Shown here: piece by piece, positions 1 through 5,257 of the stretch
How positions within the stretch are numbered: the stretch's first letter is position 1
Layout: the number at the start of each line of letters is the position of its first letter
Assembly (NCBI GenBank): GCA_027013765.1
Contig: JALWGG010000274.1
Span: 1-6,555, forward strand
Length of the DNA stretch: 6,555 nucleotides
Origin: Acidilobaceae archaeon
GTDB taxonomy: Archaea > Thermoproteota > Thermoprotei_A > Sulfolobales > Acidilobaceae
Reading direction: 5' to 3'
Program-made: the position numbers and the translations under genes
The notes under the pieces: generated by a model
The model's input: only the letters and a program-made list of their open reading frames with translations
Told to the model about the DNA's origin: nothing
Databases searched by the model: none

Positions 1-212
1 TAATATTTTTACTACTAATAGTCCCATTATATTTCAAAAAGGAATTTAAATTTACAAGCCCATTGAATACAATAGTCTTTATAGCTTCAATAATTGATCC
101 TATTAAATATGTTACTTTAGGTATTATAGCATATCCTATACATTATTACATAGTATTTCTAGTATCTGGATTAATTATGTTTTCGTTAAAGGTGAGTAGA
201 TTTGGTGTCTAA
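1..212 (+). CDS. C-terminal end of a polytopic membrane protein, probable ABC transporter permease (partial)
   Basis: The frame beginning at base 3 is open from the window edge to the TAA at 210-212 and gives the last 69 residues. They include at least two hydrophobic stretches, one at the very start (IFLLLIVPLYF) and others around IVFIASIIDP and YYIVFLVSGLIMF, so this is a multi-span membrane protein ending in a short basic tail. Its stop lies inside the next gene, an 11-base overlap, and an ABC ATPase follows two genes later. By context it is therefore likely the membrane-spanning permease of that transporter (ABC-2-like export is the commonest arrangement). The family cannot be fixed from this fragment, and the start lies outside the window. 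The DNA is clearly AT-richer than the genes to the right. Confidence 0.7.
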   Translation, partial: IFLLLIVPLYFKKEFKFTSPLNTIVFIASIIDPIKYVTLGIIAYPIHYYIVFLVSGLIMFSLKVSRFGV

Positions 213-642
213 GTTAATATGGAGATTTGCTAGGAATATTGGATATAGGCCTATGATTGTTGCTTTGATAAATGGCCTGCTGATTATAGTTATATCAGTT
301 GTACTTTTACACTTTGGATTACTCCCTTATGCTAGGCATTCTATGGTTTTGGAGAGCTATAACTATCCCTATGATACATTGAATACTGGGCTTATAACAT
401 ATACTATGGGTAAAGGGCTTTATTCTATAAAACTCCACTCTGAGGCTAGTATGAATGTTTCAATAGGTTGCATAATGGCTGATGGAGAACCGTTATATTA
501 TGTAAATAAGACTCTAGACTATGGTTCCGATATATTTGAAAGAGTGAGGTGTGATGTAGCCGCATTTATCTATTATGAAGCATATGTTCCAAGGGGTATA
601 ACGGTTATTGGTAATGTAGAGGTGGTTAAGGGGTGGCCGTAA
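202..642 (+). CDS. Single-span membrane-anchored protein with outward-facing domain, ABC operon partner
   Basis: This 146-residue protein has a basic N-terminus (residues 1-16), one strong membrane span at about 19-41, and a roughly 100-residue domain that should lie outside the cell. The outer domain carries two cysteines (C90, C117) that could form a disulfide, and two N-glycosylation sequons (N85-V-S, N102-K-T), both fitting an extracellular place. The start is TTG at 202 or GTG at 205; a GGTGAG ribosome site at 191-196 serves either. The gene overlaps the upstream membrane gene by 11 bases and the downstream ABC ATPase by 10, so translation is probably coupled. I recognise no family. It may be an accessory subunit of the transporter, for example a substrate-capturing or gating piece; that is inference from position only. 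Confidence 0.75.
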   Translation: MVSKLIWRFARNIGYRPMIVALINGLLIIVISVVLLHFGLLPYARHSMVLESYNYPYDTLNTGLITYTMGKGLYSIKLHSEASMNVSIGCIMADGEPLYYVNKTLDYGSDIFERVRCDVAAFIYYEAYVPRGITVIGNVEVVKGWP

Positions 643-1430
643 AACTCGTTGTAGAAGGCCTAGTTAAGAGGTTTGGCCGCTTCACGCTCAGAGTAGATAA
701 ACTCGTGCTTAATAGTGGGATACACGTTATCATAGGCCCCAATGGGAGTGGCAAGACAACACTACTTAAGATCTTAGCAGGGCTACTCAGACCCGATAAA
801 GGAAGGGTAACCTATGAAATCAACAATCTTACAGTAGACTCCTACGGAGTCTTGAAGTATACATCCATAGTTACTACAGACATGTCATTACCCAATGTGT
901 GGGTAGCAGACCTCCTTAGCCTATTCCTAAAGACGGGCCAGGATAGTATCAAGTCTATTGCAAGAGAATTCAACCTTGAGAGCATACTGGATAAAAGATA
1001 TGATGAGCTCTCCAGCGGGTACAAGAAGAGAGTTCAAATAGCAATCGCGCTGGGTAAGGATACTCCGATACTCATGTTGGATGAGCCCTTTGTAAATGTC
1101 GACAGCAGGTTTATTAGCATACTTGAGGATAAATTGCTCGCAATGCCAAGTGATAGGCTTATACTTGTAGTGTCACACGTTCCATCCAGGCTACTTAACA
1201 AGAATATAATATATATTAGTGATGGCAGTATAGCCTATTCTGGAAGGGTTAAACGAGTCCTCGAAAAACTTGTTGATGTAGCTGTAGAGGAAAACAATAA
1301 AGTGCAGTGGATCGGGCTTGATAGAGTGCTTAGCATGACCAGCCTGAAAGTTGTCGGTGTCAGGGTTAATTCTATACACGAGCTTCTAGAGAAAGTTACA
1401 TCCACTAGGCAGACACCGATGGAAGCCTAA
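633..1430 (+). CDS. ABC transporter ATP-binding protein
   Basis: A 265-residue nucleotide-binding subunit that would power the membrane proteins encoded just upstream. Motifs in order are Walker A GPNGSGKTT (35-43), signature LSSGY (126-130), Walker B ILMLDEP with catalytic Glu (E151), D-loop region VNVD (154-157) and switch His H182 in VVSHV. Where the Q-loop glutamine normally sits (V-P-Q) this protein reads V80-T-T82, so the usual Mg/water-coordinating Gln appears missing; this may suit a non-standard coupling with the permease. About 50 residues beyond the H-loop region (215-265) form a C-terminal extension. The GTG start at 633 is preceded by a GGTGG site at 621-625 and overlaps the previous gene. 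The substrate is unknown; export-type (ABC-2) is favoured because no periplasmic binding protein is visible. Confidence 0.93.
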   Translation: MAVKLVVEGLVKRFGRFTLRVDKLVLNSGIHVIIGPNGSGKTTLLKILAGLLRPDKGRVTYEINNLTVDSYGVLKYTSIVTTDMSLPNVWVADLLSLFLKTGQDSIKSIAREFNLESILDKRYDELSSGYKKRVQIAIALGKDTPILMLDEPFVNVDSRFISILEDKLLAMPSDRLILVVSHVPSRLLNKNIIYISDGSIAYSGRVKRVLEKLVDVAVEENNKVQWIGLDRVLSMTSLKVVGVRVNSIHELLEKVTSTRQTPMEA

Positions 1431-1466
1431 CATTCCAAGGTCAATCAGGGCAGATTAATAGGATGA

Positions 1467-1650
1467 GCCCCACTTACAAGGGCATTACCCCCTATTGCAC
1501 GCCTAGTGAAGAAGCATGTAGACAAGCTGGCAATACGTGGTTTTATACTGAATAGCGCAGAGAGGAGTGTATGATAAAGGATTCAGCAAAGGGATAGAGG
1601 AACTAGTATAAGAAGTAGACAGATAAGTAGATGAAACACTCAAGATATAA
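1467..1650 (+). pseudogene. Possible decayed small gene in the 1431-1790 intergenic stretch
   Basis: Between the ABC gene and the AAA ATPase gene no intact gene of normal size is seen. Two adjacent frames read like protein. Bases 1467-1574 give a 35-residue basic stretch containing RLVKKHVDKLAIRGF. After a one-base shift near 1567, bases 1567-1650 give VYDKGFSKGIEELV, then EVDR, then VDETLKI, split by two TAA stops. Replacing the two stops by glutamate-like codons would give a charged helical tail. This pattern suggests a small gene broken by one frameshift and two nonsense changes, but it could be chance in a purine-rich stretch. No family is recognised. Confidence 0.25.
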
Positions 1651-1653
1651 AAA
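1643..1653 (+). promoter_or_regulatory. TATA-like box placed for a leaderless start at 1673
   Basis: AGATATAAAAA lies about 24-27 bases before the ATG at 1673. That is the spacing expected when transcription begins at or next to the start codon, as is common in crenarchaea. A purine-containing BRE-like CAAG precedes it. It is the best TATA match in the intergenic stretch. Confidence 0.4.
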
Positions 1654-1672
1654 ACATAATCCTCCTGAAGGG

Positions 1673-1738
1673 ATGAGCTTCTCTAAGGAGCTATCCATAG
1701 GACCAGATGGCTGCTGGAATATCTTGGTAGACTATTAA
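1673..1738 (+). CDS. Possible leaderless 21-codon micro-ORF
   Basis: ATG at 1673 opens a 21-residue frame (from MSFSKELSIGPD to the end WNILVDY) that stops with TAA at 1736-1738, about 50 bases before the AAA ATPase gene. Its only support is the good TATA-like box at the right distance for a leaderless transcript. GAAGGG just before the ATG is too close for an ordinary ribosome site. It could be a leader peptide for the ATPase pair, a remnant, or chance; no family is recognised. Confidence 0.2.
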   Translation: MSFSKELSIGPDGCWNILVDY

Positions 1739-1739
1739 G

Positions 1740-1746
1740 TTATAAG
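1740..1746 (+). promoter_or_regulatory. TATA-like box of the AAA ATPase gene
   Basis: TTATAAG preceded by the A-rich TTAAG (BRE-like) lies about 45-50 bases before the ATG at 1791. Transcription would start near 1768-1772, leaving a roughly 20-base leader that contains the ribosome site GGGAGGG at 1775-1781. The spacing fits an archaeal promoter with a short leader. Confidence 0.4.
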
Positions 1747-1790
1747 CCTGGCCTTCTATGTACTCTATAGGATAGGGAGGGCTACCGTAA

Positions 1791-3035
1791 ATGAAGGCAT
1801 TAATAATGGGGTTTAAGTCGATAGTAGAGTTGCATATGGACCTGAAAGACCTTACAATTCTAGTGGGACCTCCATCAAGCGGTAAGAGCAACATATTAGA
1901 GGCTTTAGCGGTTTTAGGTTATGCATATAAGGCCACATTGGAGCCTTACATTGAGGGATATAGCAGTGAAAAGAGGACGCATATAGGAGCAATTAATAGC
2001 TATATTAGGAGTATTGTATGCCATGATCTCCTTAATAGGTTTGCTGGAGCAAGCTCCTCGAACATACGGGTAGACCAGGTAGAAGTGCAGGTTACATGCG
2101 GCGACGACCCCAACACTGTAAGCATAAGTTACCGCCTGCATCAGAACAAGGATAAGCTCATGGTATATAATATAAAGACGAGATTGGCCAGGCCTTCCAG
2201 CCAGCTATTAGATGTCGAGGAGGTAGCCGATGAGGGTGTAATATTTTTACAATTCTTAAGCAATCTTATTCAACGTGAAAAGAAGCCTGGCAAGCCTCTT
2301 GAAGTAGAACAATACCAAAGGAGTGAGGGCAGGTTCCAGGTGATCGCACCTAGACTTTACGGATTCGATAGGCTATATACAACTGGAAATATTATGATCG
2401 GGAAAACCGGGTCTCTATATCCAGTCTCTTATCTAGATGAGAGGGCTTTCAACTTATCAAGAATACTCTATACTAACTCCGATATCCTGGAGTACATTAA
2501 TGACGTGCTATCAGGGCTAAGTGGCGTTGAAGTCATGCCGTTAAGCGATGGCAGGCTCGCGTTTATTGATAGAGGCAGGGAGGTAGGCCCTTCTAGCGTT
2601 AGTGATACCGTGCTTAGAATACTCTATGCATATACAGCCCTCCTTGCATCCAAGCCTCTGGAAAAAGAGGTGGAGGGAGGCATCCATGTTAGGGTTCTAC
2701 CCTTGGTGATGCTTGAGGAGCCTGAAGCCCATATATATCCGGTAGCTTTCTATAACCTTGCAGAAGCTGTAGTAGAGTCGATAGCAAAAGGTAATAAGAT
2801 AGTTATAACAACCCATAGCGGAAGATTAGCGCAGGTAATATGGGACCATGCACGCAAAGACGGCTACACTGCTAGTGTCTACTATATACACCGTTCTATT
2901 GATAGGGGCACACGACTCTATACCGTTAATATGATGCTTCTAGCAAGGCAGATAGAGGATCTAGATCTAATAGTCAATCAGCCTTCAGAGAATATAGACC
3001 AGATGGTGGAGGATAATATACTAACCCCGGTATAA
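1791..3035 (+). CDS. AAA family ATPase of the OLD/RecF-like type (AAA_15/AAA_21), probable defence ATPase
   Basis: A 414-residue ATPase with the split ABC/SMC-like fold of OLD-type proteins. An N-terminal strand-rich start (MKALIMGFKSIVEL) leads to Walker A GPPSSGKS (26-33). A variable middle (about 45-260) holds the insert that sets specificity. A signature-like serine motif GPSSVSDT (267-273) precedes Walker B LPLVMLEEPEAH (303-313, Glu pair E309/E310), and a switch His H342 lies in ITTHSG. There is no fused nuclease domain; the next gene, 34 bases on, may supply it. The ATG at 1791 is fixed by an in-frame TAA directly before it and a GGGAGGG site. Members of this superfamily sense or clamp DNA in phage defence (OLD, Gabija, PARIS) or act in DNA metabolism; which applies here is not shown by sequence alone. 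Confidence 0.88.
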   Translation: MKALIMGFKSIVELHMDLKDLTILVGPPSSGKSNILEALAVLGYAYKATLEPYIEGYSSEKRTHIGAINSYIRSIVCHDLLNRFAGASSSNIRVDQVEVQVTCGDDPNTVSISYRLHQNKDKLMVYNIKTRLARPSSQLLDVEEVADEGVIFLQFLSNLIQREKKPGKPLEVEQYQRSEGRFQVIAPRLYGFDRLYTTGNIMIGKTGSLYPVSYLDERAFNLSRILYTNSDILEYINDVLSGLSGVEVMPLSDGRLAFIDRGREVGPSSVSDTVLRILYAYTALLASKPLEKEVEGGIHVRVLPLVMLEEPEAHIYPVAFYNLAEAVVESIAKGNKIVITTHSGRLAQVIWDHARKDGYTASVYYIHRSIDRGTRLYTVNMMLLARQIEDLDLIVNQPSENIDQMVEDNILTPV

Positions 3036-3069
3036 TCTTCATCCAGCCGCCTAGGAAGAGGTAGGATCT

Positions 3070-3651
3070 ATGGCAAGGAATAGCCTAACCCAATACCTTG
3101 GAGAGTGCTGGCTAAATACGGGTCTAGCATACCTAATACTAAAGAACATTCTAGGTATAAAGAGGAAGCCCAGCCACTGTGGGGGCATAACCAGGTGCCT
3201 CAGCGTTGCAAAGAAGATGCTAACTATGCCTGGAAGCCTTAAGATAAAACTATTAGTAGTAGACTATGAGAAAGCGCCAGAACATTCATTAATGTTAGGC
3301 GAGTTCATTAAAAACTTCAACTGCACAAACACCTGCCAAGATACAGGTGCATCATCAAAAAGCAGCTTTCATATTAATGTATATCTATGCAGAGATGATT
3401 TGCTACTAGTAACACTCAGAGGATCACCAGAAGACGTTTTATCCGAATTAGATCCTGGATTCAGGAGACATTTATCTAACCCAAGAATCAAGAGAATGTT
3501 TAAAAACTATAAGATATATAGCGAGGCCCTAGGTATTAGCGATAAACTCAGCATAAACACGGATTGCAACGAGTTTGCTAGTATAATACATAGAGGCTTA
3601 TGTATATTGTATAAAGAAGTCGCTAAGGCAATTAATAGATGCAGTAGCTGA
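3070..3651 (+). CDS. Cysteine-rich partner of the AAA ATPase, possible degenerate TOPRIM nuclease
   Basis: A 193-residue soluble protein with no family I can name. The ATG at 3070 has a GAGGT site at 3058-3062. The first 70 residues follow the layout of a TOPRIM domain: an early glutamate in G11-E12 before a helix (LAYLILKNIL), a GG turn (38-39), a helix, then a hydrophobic strand IKLLVVD ending in D65-Y-E67, where TOPRIM enzymes carry DxD. So E12, D65 and E67 could form the metal site, with Glu in place of the second Asp. The rest is mixed, with a basic patch (132-147) and nine cysteines in all, including C85-x3-C89. Position directly after an OLD-like ATPase supports a nuclease or effector role. 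The TOPRIM call is inference from pattern only. Confidence 0.72.
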   Translation: MARNSLTQYLGECWLNTGLAYLILKNILGIKRKPSHCGGITRCLSVAKKMLTMPGSLKIKLLVVDYEKAPEHSLMLGEFIKNFNCTNTCQDTGASSKSSFHINVYLCRDDLLLVTLRGSPEDVLSELDPGFRRHLSNPRIKRMFKNYKIYSEALGISDKLSINTDCNEFASIIHRGLCILYKEVAKAINRCSS

Positions 3652-3654
3652 TGT

Positions 3655-3888
3655 TTAAAATATGCCAGATGGAGAGTCAATTATTATAGATTGATCCTGA
3701 AGAGTGGTGGGGCCCGGGCCGGGATTTGAACCCGGGACCTCCGGATCCATTGTACCCGATCTCTCCAATCCTAACCCTAACGCGTCTACCACGCTCGGAA
3801 AATAGACTCCAATCCTCTCTAGGAAGTAACACGAGGACCTGACCCCGTCTCTTGAAATCCTAGAAGTAAAGCTAACCGTCAAAACCAT
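3655..3888 (-). CDS. Possible N-terminal fragment of a partitioned integrase, reading through the tRNA part
   Basis: The minus-strand ATG at 3888 has a perfect ribosome site (GGAGGTGA, six bases upstream), the best in the window, so translation from it is likely. About 46 codons lie in the element; the frame then enters the tRNA-derived segment (MDPEVPGSNPGPGPTT) and stops 16 codons into the chromosome side at 3655. That is the geometry of an integrase gene cut by integration at an attachment site inside it, as in SSV-type archaeal elements; the C-terminal half would then lie at the other end, outside this window. Catalytic residues of tyrosine recombinases are not expected in this part, and I cannot confirm the family. 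The last codons of the preceding membrane gene overlap it by 17 bases. Alternative: an unrelated small protein extended by chance. Confidence 0.45.
   Translation of the reverse strand: MVLTVSFTSRISRDGVRSSCYFLERIGVYFPSVVDALGLGLERSGTMDPEVPGSNPGPGPTTLQDQSIIIDSPSGIF
3708..3749 (-). tRNA. 3' half of a tRNA gene, probably tRNA-His; truncated, likely attachment site
   Basis: Read on the minus strand from 3749: TGGA (positions 35-38 of the anticodon loop), anticodon-stem strand TCCGG, variable loop AGGTC, T arm CCGGG/TTCAAAT/CCCGG with perfect pairing, acceptor strand CCCGGGC, C73, then CCA at 3710-3708 and a second CCA. C73 is the hallmark of histidine tRNA, and N-TG followed by GA fits the GTG anticodon loop; Gln would also fit the loop but not C73. 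No GCCCGGG strand for the other side of the acceptor stem exists within 150 bases to the right, and the D stem there does not pair. The gene is therefore only a 3' half, as left at the far end of an element integrated into a tRNA gene. Confidence 0.7.
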
Positions 3889-4147
3889 CTACTGTCACCT
3901 CCTCTTCCTCGACTCCCCCAAAGAGGAGGGCGATTAAAGCAACTGTAGTAGATACAAGTAATGCAACAACCAAAGCAAAACTAAGAGGGTTCATCAGCCC
4001 TAGGACAGTAAATTTGACTAGGAAGACTAGACTAGAGGGCTTTATGTACTCCTTCCACTCGCTCATACTTAATATGTGAGAGTATCTAGTGAGCCTTAGA
4101 GAGGCGCGTAACCTGTCCAGGCGCATCGACCTCAATAATATCATCAT
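3872..4147 (-). CDS. Small membrane protein of the integrated element
   Basis: This 91-residue frame has two hydrophobic spans at about 39-52 and 55-77, separated by MNP, and an acidic tail beginning GVEEEEVTVD. The first 27 residues are strongly basic with five Arg and look unlike the rest; a shorter start at Met28 (4066, beginning MSEWKEY) would give a 64-residue two-span protein. The only ribosome site in range is GGGGGTGAT at 4161-4169, about 15 bases before the ATG at 4147, and it also precedes a different 24-codon frame starting at 4160. The true start is therefore unsure. The end overlaps the putative integrase fragment by 17 bases, and that gene's ribosome site lies within this coding region. 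Family unknown; small double-span proteins like this are typical of archaeal viruses and plasmids. Confidence 0.6.
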   Translation of the reverse strand: MMILLRSMRLDRLRASLRLTRYSHILSMSEWKEYIKPSSLVFLVKFTVLGLMNPLSFALVVALLVSTTVALIALLFGGVEEEEVTVDGFDG

Positions 4148-4170
4148 GCACTACAACCATCTATCACCCC

Positions 4171-4299
4171 CTAGCTTCCTTCTTTCTCTAGCACCCCACG
4201 GAGCAGGTACATGCAGATGATCGTGCTCCTGTTGACACCGTATTTCAGCTGGATGTCCCTGATGTAATATAGCGTAGCAGAGTCAACCTTTGTATACAT
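4171..4299 (-). CDS. Ribbon-helix-helix (CopG-like) DNA-binding protein, 42 residues
   Basis: The ATG at 4299 opens a 42-residue frame with the ribbon-helix-helix layout: a short strand MYTKVDSATL, helix YYIRDIQLKYG, the turn GVNRST that marks the family (G-x-s/n-R-S), then a helix IICMYLLRGVLEKE. Such proteins bind operators as dimers through the N-terminal strands and repress their own or neighbouring promoters; they are frequent in archaeal viruses and plasmids. A TATA-like box GCTTATTACTG lies 27-37 bases upstream, so the message is nearly leaderless; no close ribosome site is seen. Its stop overlaps the GGGGGTGAT site of the next gene, suggesting coupling. In-frame codons continue upstream for about 11 residues, but without a start codon. 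Confidence 0.72.
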   Translation of the reverse strand: MYTKVDSATLYYIRDIQLKYGVNRSTIICMYLLRGVLEKEGS

Positions 4300-4325
4300 T
4301 ATTCTTAGTAAACACCTTAGAAAGA

Positions 4326-4336
4326 CAGTAATAAGC
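4326..4336 (-). promoter_or_regulatory. TATA-like promoter box of the RHH gene, shared with the 331-residue gene
   Basis: On the minus strand GCTTATTACTG lies 27-37 bases before the RHH start. The identical 11 bases occur at 6289-6299 before the 331-residue gene. TTATTA is a fair TATA box, and both copies are upstream of minus-strand genes at promoter distance. Confidence 0.45.
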
Positions 4337-4404
4337 TATGAAACCCTTGGCTCGATTAGAACTCTCAACTTCTTCCCAAGGCTCTAGCCACTAGCCTGCG
4401 CATC

Positions 4405-5049
4405 TCAGAGTGGTATAGATCCTATCAATGACGCTAAGGTTGTCTCTGCATTCGTCGGCAATGGGCCAGCATACTCTAGGTCCATATCATAGCCATTCAA
4501 CAATGTTTCATAGTTTGGCCTGAAGCTTGTAACGCCGTAGCTACCGTCTGGTGCTATATCATATGATACGATGAATCCTCCAATATGATCAACCTTATAG
4601 ATCTGAACCCAGTTACCATTCTCGGGCTTATAGTACCCCTTACCATCCCATTGAAGCTGTAGGAGCGTGTTAACCATCTCGTCAACGGTACCCCACCCTA
4701 TGTACTCATGTTTTGCTAGGAGCGTTCCAAGCATTATAGCAGCTGCTAGCCTGACTGTGCTGTAGGAGTCCGAGTAGCATACTGTTATGCCATTACCATC
4801 CCAGTCATCAATTATGTCATACCACTCACTTAAGGCACTACCCCATAGCCCGTTTGCAGCATCATTTATACCACGCCAAGCATTCAATAGTGGATCAGTT
4901 TCAGCATCTAAGCCACAGGTCGGCGGATTCTCCAATGCAATTAAAAATAACGTGCCACCATTTACACCTACAAGCTCGGCCGCAGACACTACTTTAGATT
5001 TGTATGGGTGCACAGAGCATGGCGAGAACAAGAAGCATCCAGCTCCCAA
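4405..5049 (-). CDS. Predicted secreted protein, 5' end probably frameshifted
   Basis: The open frame is 214 residues from a TTG at 5049, but its first 18 residues make no sensible signal. In another frame the ATG at 5038, with GGGAG just before it, opens a classic signal peptide MLLVLAMLCAPIQI that hits a stop at 4994; a one-base change near 4995-5005 would join it to this frame at KVVSAAELVG. I therefore think the real gene starts at 5038. The body is acidic and aromatic, without membrane spans. YSDSYSTVRLAAAIML, LLQLQWDGKGYY and the ending NAETTLASLIGSIPL are loosely like alpha/alpha-toroid (squalene-cyclase-like) repeats; this likeness is weak. Two cysteines (C45, C91) could pair outside the cell. 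It could be an envelope, spike or adhesion protein of the element. No family recognised. Confidence 0.65.
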   Translation of the reverse strand: MGAGCFLFSPCSVHPYKSKVVSAAELVGVNGGTLFLIALENPPTCGLDAETDPLLNAWRGINDAANGLWGSALSEWYDIIDDWDGNGITVCYSDSYSTVRLAAAIMLGTLLAKHEYIGWGTVDEMVNTLLQLQWDGKGYYKPENGNWVQIYKVDHIGGFIVSYDIAPDGSYGVTSFRPNYETLLNGYDMDLEYAGPLPTNAETTLASLIGSIPL

Positions 5050-5257
5050 ATAAGAATCGATGAAACCACTCCAACAGCCACAGCTGTAGCACTAAGACTC
5101 CTAGTCTTAAGGAATACACTGAAAACAAATAACCCAGATAAGAGGCCTCGAAGACGCCGAATGTGGCAGTGTGCCAGTAGCCCGTGAAGTCCTGTATCAT
5201 ATTTGACAAATTGAAACTCGGCAGCTCCGGAGGTGGTGGAGGAGTAACTGTAGTCAT
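4994..5257 (-). CDS. Small membrane protein, probably frameshifted in its second half
   Basis: The ATG at 5257 shares one base with the stop of the upstream gene (TGATG) and has GGTGAT six bases before it, so the start is well supported. Residues 1-47 (a proline run PPPPPELP, then an aromatic segment up to YLGYLFSV) look natural. After that this frame turns Trp/Leu-rich with pyrimidine-first codons, while the neighbouring frame gives FLKTRSLSATAVAVGVVSS and ILIWELDA, a good membrane span with purine-first codons, ending at a TAG near 4990. Loss of one T in the TTTT run (about 5120) would explain the switch. The intended product would then be about 87-90 residues with one or two spans. Family unknown. 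Confidence 0.6.
   Translation of the reverse strand: MTTVTPPPPPELPSFNLSNMIQDFTGYWHTATFGVFEASYLGYLFSVYSLRLGVLVLQLWLLEWFHRFLFGSWMLLVLAMLCAPIQI

Noticed and set aside
1463..1555. A 30-codon plus-strand frame starting MSPTYKGITPY
   Set aside because: No ribosome site, no TATA box at a suitable distance and no coding bias beyond chance.
842..2141. Several minus-strand frames of 60-75 codons across the ABC and AAA ATPase genes
   Set aside because: Antisense shadows of genes with clear conserved motifs.
3708..3800. A complete tRNA with D arm at 3780-3798 (minus-strand GAGCGTGGTAGACGCG looks D-arm-like)
   Set aside because: The D stem does not pair, no valid anticodon stem forms, and the acceptor 5' strand is absent; these bases also code within the putative integrase fragment.
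3700..3802. Plus-strand reading through the tRNA part giving GPGPGFEPGTSGS, as if an integrase half ran rightward
   Set aside because: It ends at a TAG at 3800-3802, 18 codons beyond the tRNA segment, and has no start signal, whereas the minus-strand frame has a perfect ribosome site.
4787..5053. An 88-residue plus-strand frame opposite the secreted protein
   Set aside because: Antisense shadow with low-complexity Ser/Pro content and no start signal.
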